A stretch of 64,000 nt of DNA from positions 1 to 64,000 of the forward strand of contig JAJYAG010000004.1 in the NCBI GenBank assembly GCA_021779665.1, written 5' to 3'. The position numbers were made by a program, and so were the translations under genes. The stretch is from Bacteroidota bacterium. GTDB lineage: Bacteria > Bacteroidota > Bacteroidia > Bacteroidales > JAAUTT01. Positions 40,202-49,057 of the stretch are shown one piece after another; position 1 is the first letter of the stretch, and each line of letters opens with the position of its first letter. The notes under the pieces were generated by a model, which saw only the letters and a program-made list of their open reading frames with translations, was not told the origin of the DNA and ran no database searches.

Positions 40202-42409
40202 ATGAGAAGAGCAATATTAATTATTTCAGCTACTATTATCACTTGCACAAATATAGCAGCTCAAACAATTTCTGGGATTATAAAAGATGCTAAAGACAGT
40301 ACAACCTTACAGTTTGCCAGCATAGGCGTTAAAGGGACTAATGTAGGCACAGTTTCTGATATCACAGGTAAGTTTGCACTTAACTACAAAGCGAGTTCAA
40401 AAACCGAATTAATTGCAAGTTTTACAGGTTATAAAGCAAATACGGTTAGTATTAACGGGCATGAGAATGAATTAGTAATTTACCTTGAACCTGATGTGAA
40501 AACTTTAGATGAAGTATCTATTGTTGCAAGGCAAAACGCTACTTCAATGAATACAATCTCAGCAATAAATGCTCAAACTATCTCTTCATCGGGAATACAG
40601 CGATTGGCTTGTTGCAGTTTGGCCGAATGTTTTGAAAACAATGCAACGGTCGATGTTGGCTATTCCGATGCTGTATCAGGTGCAAAACACATTCAAATGC
40701 TCGGACTATCTGGTATTTATAGCCAAATATTGGTCGAGAACCAGCCTTCAGTGCGCTTGCTTTCTTCAATGTATGGATTAAATTATATTCCGGGCCCTTG
40801 GTTAAGCGGGATTAGCATATCAAAAGGAACATCATCGGTGGTTCAGGGTTACGAAAGCATGACAGGTCAAATAAATATTGACATCAAAAAGCCCGAAAAA
40901 AGCGATAAATTTTATTTGGAATATTTCACCAACGATTATTTAAAACAAGAACTTAACCTTAATACTTCCACTAAAATTAATGACAACCTTAGTACCGTAT
41001 TTTTGGTGCATGGTGCAACTGTTCAACAGGAAGTGGACAGGAACAACGATAGCTTTCTGGATGTTCCAAAATCAAATTTATTCATAGGTTCAAACCGCTT
41101 TTTTTACAACAAAGCAAACAAAATCCGCAGTCGTTTCGGTTACGATGTTCTTTACGAAGACCGTACAGGCGGTCAAACTGGATTCGACAAAGAAAAGCCT
41201 ACAACAAATCTTTACGGTGCTACTTTAAACGCACGTCGAATTCATATCTTTGAAAATACAGGATTTTCAGTTAATCCCGAAAAAAACAGTAGTATCGGAA
41301 TAAATGCCAACTTCGTGTATCACGAGCAAAATTCAGAGTTTGGTTTGAATACTTACAAGCCATTACAAAAAAGCGCCTATTTTACAGCCCTTTACAATAC
41401 CGATATATTCAACAACAAACACAAAATAAGCACAGGAGTAAGCTATATTTACGACAATTTAACCGAAAAGCTAAACGACACCACATTTTTGAAGGATGAA
41501 AATGTTGCAGGAATCTTTGCAGAATACACCCTTACAACTACTAAATGGTCAGTAATTGGAGGAATACGTGCCGATTACAACGGTTTTTACAAGCAAAACT
41601 ATATTACACCGCGCTTGCATGTAAAATATACACCAATTGATAATTCAGCAATCAGGTTATCGGCAGGGCGTGGGTTGCGCAGCGCAAACATTATACCCGA
41701 AAATATTAGCTTGTTAAACTCGTCACGCCAGTTGATTTTTGCCGAAAAATTCAAAATGGAAGATGCCTGGAACGCAGGGATTTCTTTTACCCAAAAATTC
41801 TTTTTCGACAACGACCGCAAAATAACCCTGAACACAGATTTTTACCGCACCGAGTTTGCCAACCAAATTATTGTTGACCTTGAACAGCACACCAATACAG
41901 CCATTTTCTATAATCTTCAAGGAAAATCATATTCCAATAGTTTCCAAACCGATTTGATAATTGAACCCTTAAAAAGTTTTGAAATAACCCTTGCTTATCG
42001 TTTGAACGATACCAAAACCACCATTAACCACCAGTTAATTTCAAAACCTTTGGTTTCAAAACACAAAGCATTGCTTGCCCTGCATTATTCAACACGTTAC
42101 GAACGATGGAATTTTTCGTTTACAACCCAATATCATGGCGAAAGCCGTTTACCCAATACAAAGGACAATCCTATAAATTATCAATTACCCGAATTTTCGC
42201 CCGACTATTTTATTCTACATGCCCAAATAACACGCAAATTCAAGAAAATGGAGTTTTATGTAGGTTGCGAGAATTTAACCAATTATAAGCAAAACAACCC
42301 CATTCTTGCATCCGATGACCCATTTGGGCCATATTTTGATACCTCCATTATATATGCCCCAATTTTAGGAAGGCAGTTTAACTTTGGTTTCAGATTAAAA
42401 ATTCAATAA
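40202..42409 (+). CDS. TonB-dependent outer-membrane receptor
   Basis: A 735-residue outer-membrane barrel protein. It has a signal peptide, an N-terminal carboxypeptidase-regulatory-like domain (ISGIIKDAKDSTTLQFASIG), then a plug domain (SSGIQRLACCSLAECFENNA, with an unusual ACC..C cluster) and a 22-strand-type barrel ending in an aromatic residue pattern (RQFNFGFRLKIQ). It begins two bases after arsR5, so uptake or sensing of its ligand is under ArsR control. The ligand may be a metal complex; the Cys cluster in the plug supports this weakly. Confidence 0.85.
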   Translation: MRRAILIISATIITCTNIAAQTISGIIKDAKDSTTLQFASIGVKGTNVGTVSDITGKFALNYKASSKTELIASFTGYKANTVSINGHENELVIYLEPDVKTLDEVSIVARQNATSMNTISAINAQTISSSGIQRLACCSLAECFENNATVDVGYSDAVSGAKHIQMLGLSGIYSQILVENQPSVRLLSSMYGLNYIPGPWLSGISISKGTSSVVQGYESMTGQINIDIKKPEKSDKFYLEYFTNDYLKQELNLNTSTKINDNLSTVFLVHGATVQQEVDRNNDSFLDVPKSNLFIGSNRFFYNKANKIRSRFGYDVLYEDRTGGQTGFDKEKPTTNLYGATLNARRIHIFENTGFSVNPEKNSSIGINANFVYHEQNSEFGLNTYKPLQKSAYFTALYNTDIFNNKHKISTGVSYIYDNLTEKLNDTTFLKDENVAGIFAEYTLTTTKWSVIGGIRADYNGFYKQNYITPRLHVKYTPIDNSAIRLSAGRGLRSANIIPENISLLNSSRQLIFAEKFKMEDAWNAGISFTQKFFFDNDRKITLNTDFYRTEFANQIIVDLEQHTNTAIFYNLQGKSYSNSFQTDLIIEPLKSFEITLAYRLNDTKTTINHQLISKPLVSKHKALLALHYSTRYERWNFSFTTQYHGESRLPNTKDNPINYQLPEFSPDYFILHAQITRKFKKMEFYVGCENLTNYKQNNPILASDDPFGPYFDTSIIYAPILGRQFNFGFRLKIQ

Positions 42410-42435
42410 TTTATAACTTAATAAATAATCATTTT

Positions 42436-42837
42436 ATGAAAAAAATTGCATTATTAGTTTTACTGGCATTAAACTTAAGCACAGTAGCATTTGCCCAAAA
42501 ACAAAAATTTGTTGAAGTGCTTTATTTTCATCGCACAATTCGTTGCCATACGTGCGAAACCATTGATAGCACCACAAAAGCATATATTGGCAAAGAATAT
42601 AAAAAGGAATTGGCATCGGGCGATGTTACATTTAAATCAATAGATTTTCAGGCAGAAAAAGAAAATACCTTAGTAAAAAAATACGATATAAATGGGCCTA
42701 CCTTACTCATAGTGCATCACAATAAAGCCAAAGAGACTAAATTCGATTTAACCGATACAGGTTTTTCAAATTCTGTATCCAATCCATCAAAATTTAAAAA
42801 CGATATAAAAGAAGAAATTGACGAATTTTTTAGGTAG
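42436..42837 (+). CDS. Exported ArsF-like thioredoxin-fold protein
   Basis: A 133-residue exported protein with a signal peptide (ALLVLLALNLSTVAFAQ), then a thioredoxin-like fold whose active-site region is LYFHRTIRCHTCETIDS, a CxxC pair. It is similar to the protein at 48612 (YFYFTRRCYTCESVESN). The group is annotated in databases as ArsF family, named from organoarsenical work. It is co-transcribed with arsR5 and the receptor. The real redox partner is unknown. Confidence 0.75.
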   Translation: MKKIALLVLLALNLSTVAFAQKQKFVEVLYFHRTIRCHTCETIDSTTKAYIGKEYKKELASGDVTFKSIDFQAEKENTLVKKYDINGPTLLIVHHNKAKETKFDLTDTGFSNSVSNPSKFKNDIKEEIDEFFR

Positions 42838-42974
42838 GGGCATTATGAACGAAAAATATGGAAACAATATTGTTTCATGTCAATTATTTAGTTCCCTGCA
42901 CTATATGGTCTTATCGTAAACCTCTCAATTTAGCCTTTTCCTAATGTTTGCGGTTAAAGCCTTCCATCTTATAT

Positions 42975-43012
42975 TTTTCCAAACATACCCGGTAACGGGT
43001 GTGTTTGGAAAA
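42975..43012. terminator. Bidirectional terminator between convergent operons
   Basis: The arms TTTTCCAAACATACCCG and CGGGTGTGTTTGGAAAA form a 17-bp stem with one G-U pair around a GTAA loop. T and A runs lie at the two ends, so it can stop both the rightward arsR5 operon and the leftward operon ending at 43050. Confidence 0.85.
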
Positions 43013-43049
43013 TAGTAGAAAAGGTAAGTGGTTTAAATGGAGTTGATGT

Positions 43050-43535
43050 TTAAAAGCGGAAAGTTATTATTAGTTCATTTGTAGAAAAATATCCCGTGTG
43101 CCTGAAAAACTCCTTACCCTCTTTGTTTAACAGCACTTGCGTAGGTATAGCAGCAATGCCGTAATATTTCATCAAACGTTGGTTCTCAGGCAGCATAATA
43201 TTTACAAAAACTACATTCACACGATAAGGGTATTTTGCTCGAATGTCACTCATAACAGTTTCCATACGCTTACAAGCGGAACAACCCTTTGCGCCAAATT
43301 CAAGAAAAGTAACTTCGTAGTTTAACCCATTTTTAGCGTAGTTGTATGCAGAATCGACAAAAGCCGATTCCGAATTTTGTATTTCGGAACCAGCTTGTGC
43401 TTTAATGGCTTTTGAAGCGTAGCTGTTTAAAGTATCTTTGAATGCGAAAAGCAATACTAAGAACAAAACAGAAAGCACTAAAAAAGACCAGGTAATGAAT
43501 TTCTTTAGTTTAATAGTCAACTGTGGCTTTCTCAT
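43050..43535 (-). CDS. Membrane-anchored thioredoxin-like protein
   Basis: A 161-residue protein from ATG 43535; a TTG four codons earlier is possible. It has an N-terminal helix (FITWSFLVLSVLFLVLLFAF) and a periplasmic thioredoxin domain with active site GAKGCSACKRMETVM (CSAC) and cis-Pro segment YGIAAIPTQVLLNKEGKE. Its C-terminal half is the part duplicated, with divergence, in the chimeric ArsR at 38871. It overlaps the DGC gene upstream and ends the leftward operon that begins at the ArsP-like permeases. Confidence 0.82.
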   Translation of the reverse strand: MRKPQLTIKLKKFITWSFLVLSVLFLVLLFAFKDTLNSYASKAIKAQAGSEIQNSESAFVDSAYNYAKNGLNYEVTFLEFGAKGCSACKRMETVMSDIRAKYPYRVNVVFVNIMLPENQRLMKYYGIAAIPTQVLLNKEGKEFFRHTGYFSTNELIITFRF

Positions 43536-43887
43536 AAACAATTTCAATTACTTCGTTTGTAACAGGTGTTTGCCCTTTAATATAACCGAGGTCGGTAATA
43601 CGCATGTATTTGTAATTGTTAATACCCGCTTTTTCAAGTATCTTTTTGCCACAATCAACAGTACAGCCATCAATAAGTAAAAGGTTAGCTGTTTTAAACA
43701 TTTCGATAGTAGGTTTGATGTCAGCGCCAACGGCAGCCAGACAATTCATTTTGCGAATTTTATTAACGCGCAATTTACGGGCTACCAAATCAGTAACTTG
43801 TCCCAAATCACAAGACCCCGAACAAGCAATTACGATGTATTCGCCGTTATCGCACAGGCAGCCTTTTTGATTATCAGTTGTACTCAT
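43510..43887 (-). CDS. DGC-family putative zinc-binding protein
   Basis: A 125-residue protein with the conserved Cys pattern of the DGC family: YIVIACSGSCDLGQVTD near 18-34, RKMNCLAAVGADI and LLIDGCTVDCGKKILEKAG, the DGC motif itself. The family is believed to bind zinc through these Cys and recurs in Bacteroidota arsenic clusters. It begins right after the reductase-like gene at 43888 and overlaps the thioredoxin gene. Confidence 0.8.
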   Translation of the reverse strand: MSTTDNQKGCLCDNGEYIVIACSGSCDLGQVTDLVARKLRVNKIRKMNCLAAVGADIKPTIEMFKTANLLLIDGCTVDCGKKILEKAGINNYKYMRITDLGYIKGQTPVTNEVIEIVYEKATVDY

Positions 43888-44658
43888 TTACGGTTTAATT
43901 TTATTGTAAATACCTTTTAAGTATTGGTCGTAATAGCCTTTTATTGTTTCTTCTACTTCAGCTAAAGGCTTTACAGGTACAAGGTCGGTAACTTCTTCAT
44001 ACGTTAAGCCAGAATTAAAGAGCGTTTCCGTTGTACCCCAAAGCATATTTGAAATGGTTTTAGCGGCTTCTTGTTCATCCATGCCAAAAGAAACAGCCAG
44101 CTCTTTAAGTTTTTGAATCTGAAAATTGAAATAAGTATGGCCCATTGCACTAATAACAGCATAAGCCTCAATTTTAGAATCACTAATTTCAAAGGGATTG
44201 CCCAACGATTGAAGAACATTAAGAAGTTTTGCTTTTTTATCTTTATCAAAAGAAGCTGAAAAAGCAATTGGGTTTACTCCCTTATTGATAATAGATGAAG
44301 CACTTGGGTTCATCCGGGCAATATTTGCAAAGCCATTTAAAATAGCCGTTGCTTTTTCAATATTGATTTTTGGCACAAGCGACAGCAAAACAGTGTTTGC
44401 AGATAGATTACCTTTTAACTTTTCGAGAGTTTCGACTGTAACCGGTGGGTGAACTGCAAGAATAACAAGTTCGGCATTTACAACATCAGCCAGATTACTT
44501 GTGATTGTAATTTGCGGGAATTTGGTTTTTAGATTGTTTAAAGCACCTTCGTTAATGTCGAATACCAGTGTTTTTTCAAAAGAAATATTTACATTCTTAA
44601 ATGCCTGGAGAAAGATATTAGTAATTCTTCCACCGCCTATAATTCCAATTGTTTTCAT
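43888..44658 (-). CDS. ProC/F420-type NAD(P)-binding reductase-like protein
   Basis: A 256-residue Rossmann-fold protein with nucleotide loop IGIIGGGRITNIFLQAF near 4-20 and the ProC-like segments LVILAVHPPVTVETLEKL and RMNPSASSIINKG. It resembles pyrroline-5-carboxylate reductase but is likely another imine or thiol-linked reductase, since it is embedded in an arsenic operon. The C-terminal helical part (LLNVLQSLGNPFEISDSKIE) forms the dimer domain in the family. The substrate is unknown. Confidence 0.75.
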   Translation of the reverse strand: MKTIGIIGGGRITNIFLQAFKNVNISFEKTLVFDINEGALNNLKTKFPQITITSNLADVVNAELVILAVHPPVTVETLEKLKGNLSANTVLLSLVPKINIEKATAILNGFANIARMNPSASSIINKGVNPIAFSASFDKDKKAKLLNVLQSLGNPFEISDSKIEAYAVISAMGHTYFNFQIQKLKELAVSFGMDEQEAAKTISNMLWGTTETLFNSGLTYEEVTDLVPVKPLAEVEETIKGYYDQYLKGIYNKIKP

Positions 44659-44694
44659 GGTTTAAATGTATTTAGAAAGGTTAAACATAAAATG

Positions 44695-44919
44695 TTACTC
44701 TACATATTTTGCAATATTTCTTTTAATAATGGGCATTATAACCATTACCACCGGAAGTGCAACTACAAAAGCAAGTCCCCACGATTTCATCCATTTGGCA
44801 ATAAATCCGGCATGGTAGCCATAGTTTACCGATACACTTACGAATGTTACAATGAAGGTCATTATAGTAATCATAATGGTTAGCGTAACTTTCATTTCGT
44901 TTTTCTTTGCAATTTTCAT
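44695..44919 (-). CDS. DUF2798 small membrane protein, intact copy
   Basis: A 74-residue protein with two membrane helices (VTLTIMITIMTFIVTFVSVS and WGLAFVVALPVVMVIMPII) in the DUF2798 layout. Function is unknown. A truncated relative (37 residues) lies between the two permease genes at 46488-46601 and shares IAKKNEMKV and TFVSV, so the permease-DUF2798 unit was duplicated here. Confidence 0.75.
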   Translation of the reverse strand: MKIAKKNEMKVTLTIMITIMTFIVTFVSVSVNYGYHAGFIAKWMKSWGLAFVVALPVVMVIMPIIKRNIAKYVE

Positions 44920-44948
44920 CAGAATATATTTTTTTGGTTAAGGACTGA

Positions 44949-45031
44949 TGGAACACCCATATTAATATTCATGCGTGTTTACTCGCTTCGCTCATGAGAG
45001 AAGTTGTGATTATGCAATTGTGGGTGTTTCA
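44949..45031. repeat. 83-bp segment bounded by 11-bp inverted arms
   Basis: TGGAACACCCA (44949-44959) and TGGGTGTTTCA (45021-45031) pair at 10 of 11 positions. The inside is AT-rich with a small CGCTTCGCTCATGAG core. It lies between arsR6 and the DUF2798 gene and may be a folded intercistronic RNA or a small inserted element. Confidence 0.4.
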
Positions 45032-45057
45032 TTTTTACTTATTTTTTAAAATTTGAA

Positions 45058-45372
45058 TTATTCCAGATTAATAAAATCATTAAACATATTTTTAGCTAAG
45101 AGCCAGTTCTCCCAATTAATACAATATTTCACATAAGGCGGTTCGATTTGTCCAATAATCAGCCCGGCGTTTTTCAATTCGGTAAGATGCTGTGATATGG
45201 TAGAATTTGCAATAGGAAGCATATTTGATAAATCGCTAAAACAACATGAACACTTTTTTGTATTTGCAAGATGGCGCATAATAACAATACGGGCAGGATG
45301 CCCCAATGCTTTTGCAAAACGTGCAAGTTTAATATCGTGTTCAGTGTATGATATGCTTTTCAAAAAAGCCAT
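45058..45372 (-). CDS. ArsR-family repressor 6
   Basis: A 104-residue winged-helix repressor from ATG 45372 (ALGHPARIVIMRHLANTKKC, MLPIANSTISQHLTELKNAG, CINWENW). The ligand Cys lie in a dense KKCSCCFSDL segment, the best As(III)-type cluster among the seven repressors. Unlike the others it is not first in its operon: it follows the two permeases, 10 to 16 bases after the second one. Confidence 0.88.
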   Translation of the reverse strand: MAFLKSISYTEHDIKLARFAKALGHPARIVIMRHLANTKKCSCCFSDLSNMLPIANSTISQHLTELKNAGLIIGQIEPPYVKYCINWENWLLAKNMFNDFINLE

Positions 45373-45387
45373 TTCCAACTTAATTGA

Positions 45388-46491
45388 TTAAAATATAAAG
45401 TTGAATAAATACCCTACTATCATAATACCTGTTGCTACTATACCAACAAAAGTTAATATTAATGGCAGTTTTAAAACCTTTTTAAGTATTATCAATTCAG
45501 GAAGGGATAAGCCAATAACAGCCATCATAAAGGCTAACGAAGTTCCAAGCGAAGCACCTTTTTCGAGTAAAGCAGAAACTATGGGAACAATACCGGCTGC
45601 ATTAGAATACAATGGAACGCCAATAAGCACAGATAAAGGCACGCTATACCAATTAGATTTGCCCATGAGCGAAGCCATAAATTCCTGAGGGACATAACCA
45701 TGTATTATTGAACCAATTCCAATTCCAATTAAAACATAAATCCAAACTTTATATAAGATTTCTTTTACCGATGCGAATCCAATTTTAATTCGGGCATCAA
45801 AAGTTAATTGTTCTTCCTGATAGAAATTTTCTTCATGACCTGTTTTGTAAACCCAATCAGCAACCCAATGTTCAAGTTTTAGTTTGCCAATAATATAACC
45901 TGCCGTAATAGCAATTGTTAAACCTGTAAGGATATATAATAGGGCAACTTTCCAACCAAATAAACCAAATAAGAGGATTACAGCTACTTCATTAATCATT
46001 GGGGCTGCAATCAAAAAAGAAAAAGTGACACCCAATGGAATCCCTCCTTGGATAAAACCCAAAAATAAAGTAACCGCTGAACAAGTGCAAAATGGAGTAA
46101 TAATGCCAAGTAAGCTAGCAAAAATATTTCCGGTAAATAATTTTTTGCCTTCTAATGCTTTACGAGTTCGTTCGGGTGAAAAAAAGGTTCGAATTACACC
46201 TACAATAAAAATGATAAAAACAAGCAACAAGAATACTTTGGAGGCTTGAATAAGAAAGAATCGAATGGTATTTATCAGATTAGCCTGAGTTTCAGTTAAT
46301 GCTTTTACTCCTTTTATATCACAACTGCAAATAGACAATGAATTATTATTCACCTTTTGTAAATTGAAAATTTGACTTAACAAAAAATCAACCAAAGGTT
46401 GTAAATAATAGATACATGCCAACCAAGCGGTAAAGAGAAAAATTACCTTGGGTAAAATTTCGTATTTTGATTCTGATGGCTGATGATTCAT
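45388..46491 (-). CDS. ArsP/DUF318-type permease, copy 2
   Basis: A 367-residue membrane protein of about eight to nine helices. Typical segments are SPERTRKALEGKKLFTGNIF, then GIITPFCTCSAVTLFLGF and SFLIAAPMINEVAV. The Cys motif in copy 1 is TPFCSCSAIPLFLGF; here Ser becomes Thr and the Pro is lost, so substrate choice may differ. ArsP-type permeases export methylated or aromatic trivalent arsenicals. An extra stretch of about 25 residues near the N-terminus contains ICSCDIKG, a further Cys pair. Its start overlaps the DUF2798 fragment by four bases. Confidence 0.85.
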   Translation of the reverse strand: MNHQPSESKYEILPKVIFLFTAWLACIYYLQPLVDFLLSQIFNLQKVNNNSLSICSCDIKGVKALTETQANLINTIRFFLIQASKVFLLLVFIIFIVGVIRTFFSPERTRKALEGKKLFTGNIFASLLGIITPFCTCSAVTLFLGFIQGGIPLGVTFSFLIAAPMINEVAVILLFGLFGWKVALLYILTGLTIAITAGYIIGKLKLEHWVADWVYKTGHEENFYQEEQLTFDARIKIGFASVKEILYKVWIYVLIGIGIGSIIHGYVPQEFMASLMGKSNWYSVPLSVLIGVPLYSNAAGIVPIVSALLEKGASLGTSLAFMMAVIGLSLPELIILKKVLKLPLILTFVGIVATGIMIVGYLFNFIF

Positions 46492-46601
46492 ATTTTTTGT
46501 CGATAATTGAAGGTGACACTTACAAACGTAGCCAGAAATGTCTTTGCCAAAACCATAATAGATAAAGAAACTTTCATTTCATTTTTTTTAGCTATTCTCA
46601 T
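46488..46601 (-). pseudogene. Truncated DUF2798 gene between the two permeases
   Basis: A 37-codon frame encodes RIAKKNEMKVSLSIMVLAKT and then FLATFVSVTFNYRQKI. This matches the first 33 or so residues of the intact DUF2798 protein at 44695 (KIAKKNEMKVTLTIM, FVSVSVNYG), then runs into the start of permease copy 2, ending as ATGA. It is the remnant of a DUF2798 gene cut by the insertion or duplication of permease 2, and may now serve only for translational coupling. Confidence 0.75.
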
Positions 46602-46605
46602 TTCA

Positions 46606-47625
46606 TTAAAGTATAAAGTTAAATAAATAACCTACTAGCATAATTCCTGTTGCTACTATACCAACAAAAGTTAATATTAATGGCAGTTTTAAAACCTTTT
46701 TAAGGATAATCATTTCGGGTAATGACAAACCTATTGTAGCCATCATAAAGGCTAAGGCAGTACCCAGAGAAGCCCCTTTTTCGATTAATACAGAAACAAT
46801 AGGAACAATACCAGCCGCATTAGAGTATAATGGAACACCGATTAAAACAGACAAAGGCACGCTGTACCAAGCTGATTTACCCATGAGCGAAGCCATAAAT
46901 TCCTGTGGCACATAACCATGTGCGCCAGCACCAACAGCAATACCAACAGCAACGTAAATCCATACTTTGCCAACAATTTCCTTTACGGCATTGTACCCAA
47001 AGCGGATGCGGTCGGATAGTTTTATTTTTTCCACGCTGACGCCTGTGTTACCAATTTTGGTTTTATATACCCAATCTTGTACCCAATGTTCGAGTTTTAG
47101 TTTGCCAATGATATACCCTGCTGTTATTGCAATAAATAAGCCTGTAAGGACATAAATAAGCGCCACTTTCCAGCCAAACATACCAAAGAGCAATACAACA
47201 GCAACTTCGTTAATCATTGGGGCTGCAATTAGGAATGAGAAGGTAACACCCAACGGTACACCCGATTCAACAAAACCTAAGAATAAGGGGATTGCCGAAC
47301 ATGAGCAAAAAGGGGTTACAATACCAAGTAAGGAAGCCATTACATTGCCTGTAAATGTTGATTTACCCTCTAACATTTTGCGAGTTCGTTCGGGCGAAAA
47401 GTACGAACGGATAATACCTACAAAAAAGATAATCAAGGCAAGTAACATCATCACTTTTGGCACTTCGTAAACGAAAAACCGTAACGATTCCGTTAAGTGT
47501 GCGCCTTTTTCCAAACCCAAAACCGAATCAATAAACCAGTCGGCAAAAGGTTGCAAGTAGCGATATAGTAAGTACCAAACAGGCAACAACAAAAAAGGGA
47601 TTATAATTTTTTTATTCAACTTCAT
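46606..47625 (-). CDS. ArsP/DUF318-type permease, copy 1
   Basis: A 339-residue membrane protein with the canonical family motifs: SPERTRKMLEGKSTFTGNVM, then GIVTPFCSCSAIPLFLGF and the LPLILTFVGIVATGIM end. The paired Cys in FCSCSA are thought to bind trivalent arsenicals. The C-terminal 130 residues are nearly identical to copy 2, including the DNA, so the duplication is fairly recent. It starts the operon ending at 43050, behind a 20-bp palindrome. Confidence 0.87.
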   Translation of the reverse strand: MKLNKKIIIPFLLLPVWYLLYRYLQPFADWFIDSVLGLEKGAHLTESLRFFVYEVPKVMMLLALIIFFVGIIRSYFSPERTRKMLEGKSTFTGNVMASLLGIVTPFCSCSAIPLFLGFVESGVPLGVTFSFLIAAPMINEVAVVLLFGMFGWKVALIYVLTGLFIAITAGYIIGKLKLEHWVQDWVYKTKIGNTGVSVEKIKLSDRIRFGYNAVKEIVGKVWIYVAVGIAVGAGAHGYVPQEFMASLMGKSAWYSVPLSVLIGVPLYSNAAGIVPIVSVLIEKGASLGTALAFMMATIGLSLPEMIILKKVLKLPLILTFVGIVATGIMLVGYLFNFIL

Positions 47626-47641
47626 AGTAGTAAAGCTTTGT

Positions 47642-47661
47642 GTTTCGGGTAAACCCGAAAC
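47642..47661 (-). promoter_or_regulatory. 20-bp palindrome before the permease operon (class 2 operator or hairpin)
   Basis: GTTTCGGGTAAACCCGAAAC is perfectly symmetric and contains TTCG-N8-CGAA. It lies 16 bases before the permease start and 15 bases after the stop of the BFD-like gene. It may be a class 2 ArsR operator, or an RNA hairpin that separates the two gene sets; a weak AT tail follows. Confidence 0.5.
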
Positions 47662-47676
47662 GATTTTACAAATTTT

Positions 47677-47907
47677 TTATTTACAACAACAACATGAACT
47701 ACCTCCTTTAGCAACGTTTTCGTTTAGCATTGCATTAATATCACCAGAGCAACAAACACCTGAAGGGTTAAACTCCTTACAATGATTGCCAGTGCAAGCT
47801 CCGGTTATTTCTTTAATGTCTTTAAGTGTTTTTGCACCGTTTTGAATAGCATTTTCAATTTCTGCTTTCGTAACTTGTTTGCAATGACAGATAATTTGGT
47901 TCATCAT
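47677..47907 (-). CDS. BFD-like [2Fe-2S] protein with Cys-rich tail
   Basis: A 76-residue protein with a BFD-like pattern (IICHCKQVTKAEIENAIQNG, then ITGACTGNHCKEF), giving the four Cys for a 2Fe-2S cluster. It has added Cys in GVCCSG and a final SSCCCCK tail. The tail is not part of the family and could bind arsenite or another soft metal. It follows directly the ArsG-type gene at 47908 without a gap. Confidence 0.75.
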   Translation of the reverse strand: MMNQIICHCKQVTKAEIENAIQNGAKTLKDIKEITGACTGNHCKEFNPSGVCCSGDINAMLNENVAKGGSSCCCCK

Positions 47908-48606
47908 TTAAATAAAGAATAAACTGATATAATAAATACCAACCAGTATAAACAACACAGCTATTACACGCCTAAACCAAAGTTCAAATGTTTTGATATT
48001 GTTGTATAATTTACCGACATTACCCACTGCAAAAGCCAATAACCAAGCAAAAACAATAACAGGTAAACCCGTAGCAATAGCGAATATTACAGGTAAATAT
48101 AAACCGCTTGCGCTTGCAACGGTCATAGGTATAAGCATAGCAAAATACAAAACGCCACTGTAAGGACAGAAAGCCAGCGCAAACACCATACCTAACAAAA
48201 GAGTACTCCAATAGCTTCCTTTGCCATTTTCGCCAATACGGTCGGTTAATTTGTGTACTCCCGGAAGGTTAATTTTAATAACGTTAAGCATGAATAAGCC
48301 AATAACAATTAATAAAGGGCCTAACAACTTTTCGCCCCAGCCTTGAAAAAGCATGGAAACATTCATTTTGTTAGCACCAAAGAAAAGTATTACTGCCAAA
48401 CCCGTATAACTTATTGCACGCCCAAGCGTGTAAACAAGTCCATTAATGAATACACGTTTACGGTTTTCAATATCACGGCTAATAAACCCTATTGCAGAAA
48501 TATTAGTAGCCAAAGGGCAAGGACTGATAGCTGTCATAAGTCCCAAAATTATTGCAGTTAGGAAACCATATTGAGAATTTTCGAGAATACTTCTAAGAAA
48601 CTCCAT
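47908..48606 (-). CDS. ArsG-type/CcdA-like transport protein
   Basis: A 232-residue membrane protein of the CcdA/DsbD core fold with six helices. The two Cys-Pro motifs are AISPCPLATNISAIGF near 26-41 and ALAFCPYSGVLYF near 148. Database relatives next to ArsF-like genes are named ArsG and described as permeases for aromatic aminoarsenicals. By fold it could instead pass electrons across the membrane. It sits between the ArsF-like gene at 48612 and the BFD-like gene. Confidence 0.78.
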   Translation of the reverse strand: MEFLRSILENSQYGFLTAIILGLMTAISPCPLATNISAIGFISRDIENRKRVFINGLVYTLGRAISYTGLAVILFFGANKMNVSMLFQGWGEKLLGPLLIVIGLFMLNVIKINLPGVHKLTDRIGENGKGSYWSTLLLGMVFALAFCPYSGVLYFAMLIPMTVASASGLYLPVIFAIATGLPVIVFAWLLAFAVGNVGKLYNNIKTFELWFRRVIAVLFILVGIYYISLFFI

Positions 48607-48611
48607 GCTAA

Positions 48612-49037
48612 TTAACCTTTAATTGCTTGTTCAACGGCTTTTTTGATTTCTTCTTTCATTTTTTCAAGGTCTTGTGCATTCATAAAACCTTTGTCGGTAA
48701 TATCAATCTTTTTGTTGTCACAAACTACTAATAAGGTTTGACCGCCAACGCCTAATTTTTCGGCAATAGCCTTGCTGCTGGCATCGTCAAGGTTTAAACC
48801 TTTAAAAGAGTATTCACCTTTTTTAATTTTATCGGCATACAGTGTTTCAACAGCAAGTTTTGCATTGCTTTCGACCGATTCGCAAGTATAGCATCTGCGG
48901 GTAAAATAAAAATAATACACTTCAACTTTAGTTGAAACAGTGGTTTTGACGTCAGCTTTTTTGTTGTCTTGTGCGTTACATGAAAAACTGCCAAACATCA
49001 TAATCAGGGCAAAACCGAATATTGCAATTTGCTTCAT
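48612..49037 (-). CDS. ArsF-like thioredoxin-fold protein, exported
   Basis: A 141-residue protein with a signal peptide and possible lipobox (LIMMFGSFSCNAQ), then a thioredoxin-like fold with the pair RRCYTCESVE near 49-58 and the strand GGQTLLVVCDNKKIDIT. It is a paralogue of the protein at 42436. It is placed between a glutaredoxin-like gene (49058) and the ArsG-type gene, as in other ArsF-ArsG pairs. The redox partner is probably the ArsG-type protein. Confidence 0.78.
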   Translation of the reverse strand: MKQIAIFGFALIMMFGSFSCNAQDNKKADVKTTVSTKVEVYYFYFTRRCYTCESVESNAKLAVETLYADKIKKGEYSFKGLNLDDASSKAIAEKLGVGGQTLLVVCDNKKIDITDKGFMNAQDLEKMKEEIKKAVEQAIKG

Positions 49038-49057
49038 AACCGTAAAGTATTTAGAGG

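Noticed and set aside
46488-46601. An independent small membrane protein gene between the permeases
   Set aside because: It aligns with the start of the DUF2798 protein at 44695 and then stops without a second helix, so it is listed as a remnant instead.
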